Source: a virus
IMG/VR virus record: IMGVR_UViG_3300007539_000274
Span: 1 to 21,270 of that record
DNA: 21,270 nucleotides
Reading direction: 5' to 3' (one strand)
Shown: in pieces, positions 16,778-21,270 of the stretch
How positions within the stretch are numbered: position 1 is the stretch's first letter
How the letters are laid out: every line of letters starts with the position of its first letter
Position numbers and translations under genes: made by a program
Notes under the pieces: model-generated
Databases searched by the model: none
What the model saw: only the letters and a program-made list of their open reading frames with translations
Told to the model about the DNA's origin: nothing

Positions 16778-18376
16778 ATGTTAAACAAAGAAACATCGCA
16801 AACTCTAGTTGATAAGTGGAGTCCGATTCTCGAAGGTGTCAGCGACTCGTACACTCGTGAGACTACCGCCGTCCTACTTGAGAACCAAGCTCGTCATATT
16901 CTGAACGAGTCTCAAAAGGATGGAATGCTCTCCGAGGCGACCCCAGGCGCAGGGCCAACTACCGTTGGCTCCATTGGCACGTTCCAGAAATTTGCCTTCC
17001 CACTTGTTCGTCGGGTCTTCCCCGAACTCATTGCTAACAAAGTTGTTGGCGTTCAGCCCATGCAGGGTCCTGTTTCCCAGATCTTCTATCTTGGATACGA
17101 CCGCCTGACTGATGAGCGTCGTCAGACTATCTACGGCAAGTACGACCTTACCTACGCTCAGCGGACCATCCTTGACGCAAGCTCTCAGTACGCTACTGGG
17201 TCCTCGCTCGATGACCTTGTTGATACTGGCGAGCTTTCGGCGCTGAACACCACGAGCGGCCTGCTCTCTGGTGACGTTTCGCGTCCTTCTGCTACCGTTG
17301 GTGGTCAAATTGCTTCGTTCCCCCTTTCCTCGACGACTGTCGGCTTCGACGTTTCGAGCGGTGAGGTTCTTGGTAAAACAATTAACTTCCCCACGGGACT
17401 TAGCACACTTGCAGATATCTCTGCATTTGACGCTACTCCAAACGGAGTAATCCCTGAGATTAACTTCCATATCGAGCAGCAGCCCGTTACTGCCCGTACT
17501 CGTAAGTTCCGCGCTCTGTGGACTCTTGAGGCGGCTCAGGACCTTCGTGCTTACCACAACCTCGATCTTGAGCGTGAACTTACTGACCTTCTCGGTAAGG
17601 AAGTTGCCCTTGAGATTGACCGTGAGCTTATCGAGGATATGCGCGGTATTGCTTACGACATCACTGGTGGTGGATTCGAGCGCAGCCTGATGGACATGCC
17701 TAACAGCAACCTGATTACGGGTGCTGGTCGAAATGGTCAGGCTTTCGATCCTAGCTCGTTCACCTATGACATCACTGGTGCTGGACAGGCTCCAGGCGGC
17801 GGTCTTTACCAGACCCGCAAGAACGTCTTCTTCGTAGACTTTGCTTCGACGGCGCTCAACCTTGCTCCCCGTCACGTTGGTCAGGCTTACGCGAACCTTC
17901 TCGCTACCCTGAACTTCGCTTCGCAGGACATCTACAAGACGACCTACCGTGGTGCTGGTAACTACATCATCACCTCTCCGTTCGTCGCTGCTATCCTTAA
18001 CTCTGCCTCCAAGCTTGAGGGCGGTGTCAGGGCTGGTAACTGGGAAGGTCAGCTTGGCGCAAACATCAACTACGCTGGTAAACTCCAGGGCATGTTCGAT
18101 GTCTACGTCGATCCTCTCTACCCCGATGACGAAATTCTCATGGGTTACAAGGGTAGCTCCCCAATGGACGCGGGCTTCGTGTACTCTCCGTACATCCCAC
18201 TCCAGATGCTTCCCACGATCACTGATCCTGAGACCTTCCAGCCCCGCAAGGGTCTGCTCACTCGCTACGGCAAGGCTGCTGTGACTCCCGAGTCTCGCTT
18301 CTTCCGTATCATCCGAATCATCGGTGCGGGTAGCAACTTCCTCTTCCGTCCGGGTGCTGTTGGTGGTAACTCCTGA
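16778..18376 (+). CDS. gp23: Major capsid protein, T4 gp23-like
   Basis: The 532-aa protein is close in length to T4 gp23 (521 aa). It begins with a helical delta-like region (residues ~1-53: NKETSQTLVDKWSPILEG, VLLENQARHILNE), followed by LSE/ATPGAG. This L-x-E site corresponds to the gp21 cut that frees mature gp23, so the mature chain probably starts at A54. The family core follows with FAFPLVRRVFPELIANKVVG and VQPMQGPVSQIFYLGY, then PEINFHIEQQPVTARTRKFR, LWTLEAAQDLRAYHNLDLER, and late in the chain YVDPLYPDDEILMGYKGSSP and YSPYIPLQMLPTITDPETFQ. It forms the hexamers of the HK97-fold shell. Strongly C-ended codon choice (CTT/CTC, GTT, CGT, AAC) differs from the adhesin genes and fits high expression. 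A strong intrinsic terminator follows. Confidence 0.97.
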   Translation: MLNKETSQTLVDKWSPILEGVSDSYTRETTAVLLENQARHILNESQKDGMLSEATPGAGPTTVGSIGTFQKFAFPLVRRVFPELIANKVVGVQPMQGPVSQIFYLGYDRLTDERRQTIYGKYDLTYAQRTILDASSQYATGSSLDDLVDTGELSALNTTSGLLSGDVSRPSATVGGQIASFPLSSTTVGFDVSSGEVLGKTINFPTGLSTLADISAFDATPNGVIPEINFHIEQQPVTARTRKFRALWTLEAAQDLRAYHNLDLERELTDLLGKEVALEIDRELIEDMRGIAYDITGGGFERSLMDMPNSNLITGAGRNGQAFDPSSFTYDITGAGQAPGGGLYQTRKNVFFVDFASTALNLAPRHVGQAYANLLATLNFASQDIYKTTYRGAGNYIITSPFVAAILNSASKLEGGVRAGNWEGQLGANINYAGKLQGMFDVYVDPLYPDDEILMGYKGSSPMDAGFVYSPYIPLQMLPTITDPETFQPRKGLLTRYGKAAVTPESRFFRIIRIIGAGSNFLFRPGAVGGNS

Positions 18377-18400
18377 GTAATCCCCACTAACTAACTAATA

Positions 18401-18438
18401 AGAGAGCCGTGCTTTTTCAAGTGCGGCTCTCTTTATTT
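18401..18438 (+). terminator. Intrinsic terminator after the capsid gene
   Basis: AGAGAGCCG (18401-18409) pairs with CGGCTCTCT (18424-18432). The stem extends inward through two G-U pairs and CTT/AAG to a UUUC tetraloop (18415-18418), giving 14 continuous pairs counting the wobbles. TTTATTT follows. It lies 25 nt after the capsid stop and separates capsid expression from the neck genes. Confidence 0.9.
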
Positions 18439-18463
18439 CTCTATATACATTGGAGGATATGTT

Positions 18464-18700
18464 ATGAAATATATTAACACCCAACAAACGCCCGTTCGGT
18501 TATGGACATCCAAAGGCGTAATTACACTGGACGGTCTTTGCACCCTTGAACTGGATGAGCTTGTTTCAACTCCTAGCTTCGTTAAAGTTGAAGGCGCTAA
18601 AGCCAAAGCCCCTGTTGTAACCGAAACTACCACTGAAGAAACCACCGTAGAAAAAACGACAAAAGCTCGCCGCCGCAAGACCACTACTGAGAAGGAGTGA
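18464..18700 (+). CDS. Small beta-rich protein with Thr/Glu/Lys tail (78 aa)
   Basis: No family is recognised with certainty. Residues 1-45 look like a short beta-barrel or sandwich (MKYINTQQTPVRLWTSKGVI, TLDGLCTLELDEL). The second half is low complexity: VTETTTEETTVEKTT followed by a basic KARRRK and TTTEKE. It follows the capsid terminator, has a good TTGGAGG ribosome site 8-9 nt from the ATG, and precedes neck gene 13. Position suggests a capsid accessory or decoration protein, or a neck-associated factor (inference). Its N-terminal pattern recalls the 62-aa protein at 20927. The flexible charged tail could bind DNA or a partner. Confidence 0.75.
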   Translation: MKYINTQQTPVRLWTSKGVITLDGLCTLELDELVSTPSFVKVEGAKAKAPVVTETTTEETTVEKTTKARRRKTTTEKE

Positions 18701-18704
18701 GTAG

Positions 18705-19577
18705 ATGAGTTATAGGCCCTTCAAACCTCAAACTAGGTATGGCAATACTTTCGGTCAAGTGAGCGGAAGTTATTCGATCCTAGAGCAATGGGACTATCCT
18801 GGCGATGTCGATTACGATAATATGAATCGTCGTCGATTTAAGAATGAGGCCCATTTCTCAGATTTCTATGAGTCGATTAAAGATTTTGTTTTAGCGCGCT
18901 TAGGCTTTCCTGTTGTTCGAGTAGAGCTTACGGATTTTCAGATCCAGACGGCAATTGACGAGGCTATCTCAAAGCTAGACTACCATGCACCTGACTGGTG
19001 TACTCAATTCTGCACCTTTGCAACTAGGAGCGGTGTTTCTTTGTACGAACTACCTTCGGTAGTAACAAATAACTTTAGAAACGCAGTATACCGAAAGAAT
19101 CTTTTAAGTCTCAGCCAAGGTAATGGAACTCTAGAGTTTGATTTCTTTATCAAGTACTTTCAAGATAACTTCTTATTCAGGGATTTCTCTGTAGGAGATT
19201 ACTATGTCACCATCTCACACCTGGAGATGATGAGAAAGATTCTCGGTAACGACGGTACGTTTAATATTGTAAACAATAAATATCTAAACATCGCACCTCC
19301 TCCCACCATTGCTGAAGAAGTTCTTGTGGAGTTCAAGGCGATTGATAGTACTTCTCTGCACCCATACTTTGTTAACTGGATTCAGCGATTCAGCCTTGCT
19401 ATCTGCAAGGTGATCCTGGGACAGATTCGCGGTAAGTATCAGCAGTTGCCTTCTCCTGCTGGAGGCGCGACGTTGAACGGCGATGCTTTGATAGAACAAG
19501 GCAATAAAGAGCAAGAGCAACTTGTCGAGCAGCTAATGACCGAGATTGAAGAGCCTCCCGCATTTAGTACCTTCTAA
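18705..19577 (+). CDS. gp13: Neck protein, T4 gp13-like (head completion)
   Basis: The 290-aa product is near T4 gp13 in size (309 aa). In T4, gp13 and gp14 form the neck that closes the DNA-filled head and prepares it for the tail. Supporting segments are the helical N-terminal part FSDFYESIKDFVLARLGFPV and VELTDFQIQTAIDEAISKLD, and the C-terminal block GQIRGKYQQLPSPAGGATLN followed by GDALIEQGNKEQEQLVEQL, a pattern I associate with gp13 homologues. The start ATG has GGAG about 9 nt upstream. The stop shares its last A with the next ATG (TAATG), which couples it to gene 14 and fits their joint assembly. Confidence 0.85.
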   Translation: MSYRPFKPQTRYGNTFGQVSGSYSILEQWDYPGDVDYDNMNRRRFKNEAHFSDFYESIKDFVLARLGFPVVRVELTDFQIQTAIDEAISKLDYHAPDWCTQFCTFATRSGVSLYELPSVVTNNFRNAVYRKNLLSLSQGNGTLEFDFFIKYFQDNFLFRDFSVGDYYVTISHLEMMRKILGNDGTFNIVNNKYLNIAPPPTIAEEVLVEFKAIDSTSLHPYFVNWIQRFSLAICKVILGQIRGKYQQLPSPAGGATLNGDALIEQGNKEQEQLVEQLMTEIEEPPAFSTF

Positions 19578-20131
19578 TGTCGAAAAGAAAACAGTTCAGA
19601 ACGAATCATGAAATCGTAGGGGACACCGCGTCGGAGTTCAACGATATGTTGAATCTATACGACCTGGAGAACCCCGACATTGAACTGTTTAATATGGTGG
19701 ACGACGAGCTTATTCGTCTTGGCGGCTCCAAGATTCTGCTGTATAAGTTTTTCCGGCGAGAGAGTATGGCTGACGATCTGTATGGAGAGGCTTCCCAGAA
19801 GACGATCTCTAATACCCCCGTCGTACTTCAAGGCCATTACGAGCCTCAGGCGTTAGAAGAAAACCTTACTGAGTTTGGCATCGAAGTTACTAGCGAGCAG
19901 ATCTTTACGTTTAACAAAAGTTATATCGAGAAACTTGTTGGACGCCCTCTCATCCCAGGAGATATTCTACAGCCTCAGTTCCAAAACCTCAAGTACGAAG
20001 TCTTCGAGGTTCAAGAAGATCAGTTCGATGTTTATGGCGTTTATCATCTAAGCTGTGCTGCAAGGGTCCTTCGCGACGATGAAGATATTCTTCGCACAGA
20101 TGAAGCTTTCCCGCAGGATGAGGTGTACTAA
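19577..20131 (+). CDS. gp14: Neck protein, T4 gp14-like (head closure)
   Basis: The 184-aa protein is shorter than T4 gp14 (256 aa) but shows the same features: DDLYGEASQKTISNTPVVLQ, then GHYEPQ, FGIEVTSEQIFTFN, GRPLIPGDILQPQFQNLKYE and VFEVQEDQFDVYG. This is the beta-barrel of head-closure or connector proteins with an 'R-P-x-x-GD' turn. It should form the ring below the portal together with gp13. Both ends use TAATG junctions, so translation of 13, 14 and 15 is coupled and probably stoichiometric. The assignment rests on motifs and on position between 13 and 15; the shorter length suggests loss of a peripheral region compared with T4. Confidence 0.8.
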   Translation: MSKRKQFRTNHEIVGDTASEFNDMLNLYDLENPDIELFNMVDDELIRLGGSKILLYKFFRRESMADDLYGEASQKTISNTPVVLQGHYEPQALEENLTEFGIEVTSEQIFTFNKSYIEKLVGRPLIPGDILQPQFQNLKYEVFEVQEDQFDVYGVYHLSCAARVLRDDEDILRTDEAFPQDEVY

Positions 20132-20871
20132 TGGCTGGCGCATACTGGACAATTGATGCGATCCGTGATGAGATGCAGGCATTGCGAGACACTGCAACGT
20201 TTCAAAAGCCTGATTTCTATCGCGCATTTACACGACGAATCAAAGAGCTTTTTGGCGACCTTCAAGTTTTGAAAGGCGATGAGACGCTGCGTACTGTAGA
20301 CATCATTTACGCCAACCCTGAGCGAGCCATCGCTAAGATCATGGAGGGTAAGTCTACTCAGCTACCTCTTCTGTCTTTGCAACTAGATGGCATTGAACTT
20401 GCCAATGATCGTAGAAAGCCCATGGAGGCTTTGGTCGAAAAAAAGTATTGGCTTTCTGATAAGCAGAGAGCCGTGCGTTACATGGCGCTTGCGCCTGTGG
20501 CAGCAAACTTATCCTTCGCTGTCAATATCTGGGGTAAGTACGTCGAAGAGGTGAACCAACTTACGGAGCAGGTACTTCTCAAGTTCCGTCCTAACCTTCC
20601 GATTGATATTCGACCTGATGAAGTCTACCAGTCCTTCATCAAGGATGTGTCTGATTCTTTTCAGGTAGACATTGGTGATAAAAAAGATCGCGTTCTCAAA
20701 AGGATCGTTCGTTTCAATGTGGAATCTTACATACCAAGCAAGGTTTTTAAGTTTACCAATACAGGAGAAATCGTTACGATGAACTACGAGGTCTACCTCG
20801 AAGAGACAAACGGTCTTGAGACATTGGAAAGTTTTCTAGGTAAAGGAGCCCCCTTGCCTAAATCAAGTTAA
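20131..20871 (+). CDS. gp15: Tail terminator / sheath stabiliser, T4 gp15-like
   Basis: T4 gp15 (272 aa) forms a hexameric ring on top of the tail tube and sheath and joins the neck. This 246-aa protein shows the family layout: an N-terminal helix (FYRAFTRRIKELFGDLQVL), a strand with VDIIYANPERA, a segment LPLLSLQLDGIELANDRRKP, then MALAPVAANLSFAVNIWGKY followed by VEEVNQLTEQVLLKFRP, where a membrane-like motif is really a core strand followed by the conserved helix. The C-terminal half (FKFTNTGEIVTMNYEVYLEE) is the predicted beta-domain. It begins in TAATG after gene 14 and is followed by a 55-nt gap with a late-promoter-like element. Confidence 0.85.
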   Translation: MAGAYWTIDAIRDEMQALRDTATFQKPDFYRAFTRRIKELFGDLQVLKGDETLRTVDIIYANPERAIAKIMEGKSTQLPLLSLQLDGIELANDRRKPMEALVEKKYWLSDKQRAVRYMALAPVAANLSFAVNIWGKYVEEVNQLTEQVLLKFRPNLPIDIRPDEVYQSFIKDVSDSFQVDIGDKKDRVLKRIVRFNVESYIPSKVFKFTNTGEIVTMNYEVYLEETNGLETLESFLGKGAPLPKSS

Positions 20872-20901
20872 AAAAATCTACGTTACCTGGACACTATCCT
20901 G

Positions 20902-20909
20902 TCTAAATA
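20902..20909 (+). promoter_or_regulatory. T4-late-promoter-like element TCTAAATA before the 62-aa gene and sheath
   Basis: This octamer matches TATAAATA at 7 of 8 positions. It lies in the 55-nt gap after gene 15, 18 nt before the next start codon, so the 5' leader would be short. It could drive the 62-aa gene and the sheath gene 18 as a separate late unit. A chance match cannot be excluded. Confidence 0.35.
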
Positions 20910-20926
20910 CAATAGAGGTAAATCTA

Positions 20927-21115
20927 ATGACCAATCACGTAAAAATCAAAAACCTAACTCACCAAGGTCTTGAGATTGTTGCACGCCAACCCTCTGGACA
21001 GTACGACCACATTTGGTTGGAGTCCAAGAAATCTGTCGTCATTCCCGCTAACGCCGTTACTCAACTCATTCGGAATATCGAGCAACGCCAAATGGTGAAG
21101 ATTACAAACGTCTAA
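20927..21115 (+). CDS. Small beta-rich protein upstream of the tail sheath (62 aa)
   Basis: The protein has no signal peptide or membrane segment. The order of segments is VKIKNLTHQGLEIVA, HIWLESKKSVVIPANAVTQL, and QRQMVKITNV: three or four beta strands around a short loop rich in charged residues. The pattern 'V-K-I-K-N-x-T-x-x-x-L-x-I ... S-V-V-I-P' recalls small uncharacterised proteins found beside T4-like structural genes and is similar in outline to the N-terminal half of the 78-aa protein at 18464. AGAGGT precedes the ATG. Its position between tail terminator and sheath suggests a tail or decoration accessory role, but no function can be assigned. Confidence 0.75.
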   Translation: MTNHVKIKNLTHQGLEIVARQPSGQYDHIWLESKKSVVIPANAVTQLIRNIEQRQMVKITNV

Positions 21116-21130
21116 TAGGAGAACACTAAA

Positions 21131-21270
21131 ATGCCCGCATATGTAAGCCCCGGAGTCTATGTAATTGAGAAGGACTGGTCAGACTACAGCCCCTCTCTAA
21201 ACTCAACAAACGTTGGTGTAATGGGTTTCGCCTCTCAAGGTCCTACCGGAAAGGCAACCCTCATCACCAA
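21131..21270 (+). CDS. gp18: Tail sheath protein, T4 gp18-like (N-terminal fragment)
   Basis: The first 46 codons are present and the gene continues beyond the window. The start reads MPAYVSPGVYVIEKDWSDYS, followed by LNSTNVGVMGFASQGPTGKA. 'SPGVYVxExDxS' and 'GxxGxAxxGPxGKAxLIT' are signatures of contractile sheath proteins, which form the contracting layer of the tail. A TAGGAGAACA ribosome site is 7-8 nt upstream. Its presence fixes the phage as a myovirus with a contractile tail and places the tail genes directly downstream of the neck genes. Confidence 0.93.
   Translation, partial: MPAYVSPGVYVIEKDWSDYSPSLNSTNVGVMGFASQGPTGKATLIT

Noticed and set aside
16874-17875. Long open frame (333 codons) antisense to the capsid gene
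   Set aside because: It arises from the strong codon bias of the capsid gene; the product has no recognisable domain and no ribosome site, and the sense gene is certain.
19274-19283. AATAAATA octamer resembling a late promoter inside gene 13
   Set aside because: It is within coding sequence with no gene start suitably placed downstream; it shows how often such matches occur by chance.
20872-20926. Possible terminator after gene 15 (GACA...TGTC)
   Set aside because: Only a four-base stem, and the A-run precedes rather than a T-run following it.

Overview
The window is a virion-structure segment of a tailed, contractile (myovirus) phage of the T4 superfamily. It carries recognisable relatives of T4 gp21 (prohead protease), gp22 (scaffold), gp23 (major capsid), gp13 and gp14 (neck), gp15 (tail terminator) and gp18 (tail sheath, cut by the window end). 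All genes are on the + strand and tightly packed. The adhesin and spike genes are very large and Thr/Ser/Asn-rich, which suggests an environmental, possibly aquatic phage. The host cannot be read from the sequence, and no tRNA, integrase, insertion sequence or CRISPR array is visible.

Region 1 (1-13945) is an adhesin cassette: the last 43 codons of an upstream gene; a 1208-aa protein that looks like a greatly expanded relative of the next, 192-aa protein; two tandem paralogous parallel-beta-helix spikes of 1261 and 1365 aa, each with a Cys cluster, a poly-threonine linker and a conserved C-terminal domain; and a 575-aa fibre/adaptor with a coiled coil and a predicted beta-rich tip. The two spikes and the 575-aa protein share a short N-terminal motif, which I infer to be a common virion-docking peptide. 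Each gene starts inside the stop codon of the gene before it (TAATG or TGATG), which indicates translational coupling.

Region 2 (13914-16105) begins with a small membrane protein that has a lipoprotein-like N-terminus and a glycine zipper. It continues with two charged small proteins, one strongly acidic with a Lys/Met/Pro tail and one Lys-rich, which sit where T4 has prohead core proteins gp67 and gp68, and ends with the gp21-type protease.

Region 3 (16106-18438) holds a T4-late-promoter-like element, the scaffold, the major capsid protein with a likely gp21 cleavage site near residue 53, and a strong intrinsic terminator.

Region 4 (18464-21270) holds a 78-aa small protein, the neck genes 13 and 14, tail terminator 15, another late-promoter-like element, a 62-aa small protein and the start of the sheath gene 18. 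The order 21-22-23-13-14-15-18 differs from T4, where 13-14-15 lie far upstream of 23 and the terminase genes 16/17 separate 15 from 18.

Together the genes build the capsid (core proteins, protease, scaffold, shell), close it (13/14), cap and sheath the tail (15/18) and supply host-recognition appendages. The most notable features are the duplicated spikes with Cys-cluster plus poly-Thr linkers, the docking motif shared by three consecutive proteins, and the membrane protein between the adhesin and head modules.
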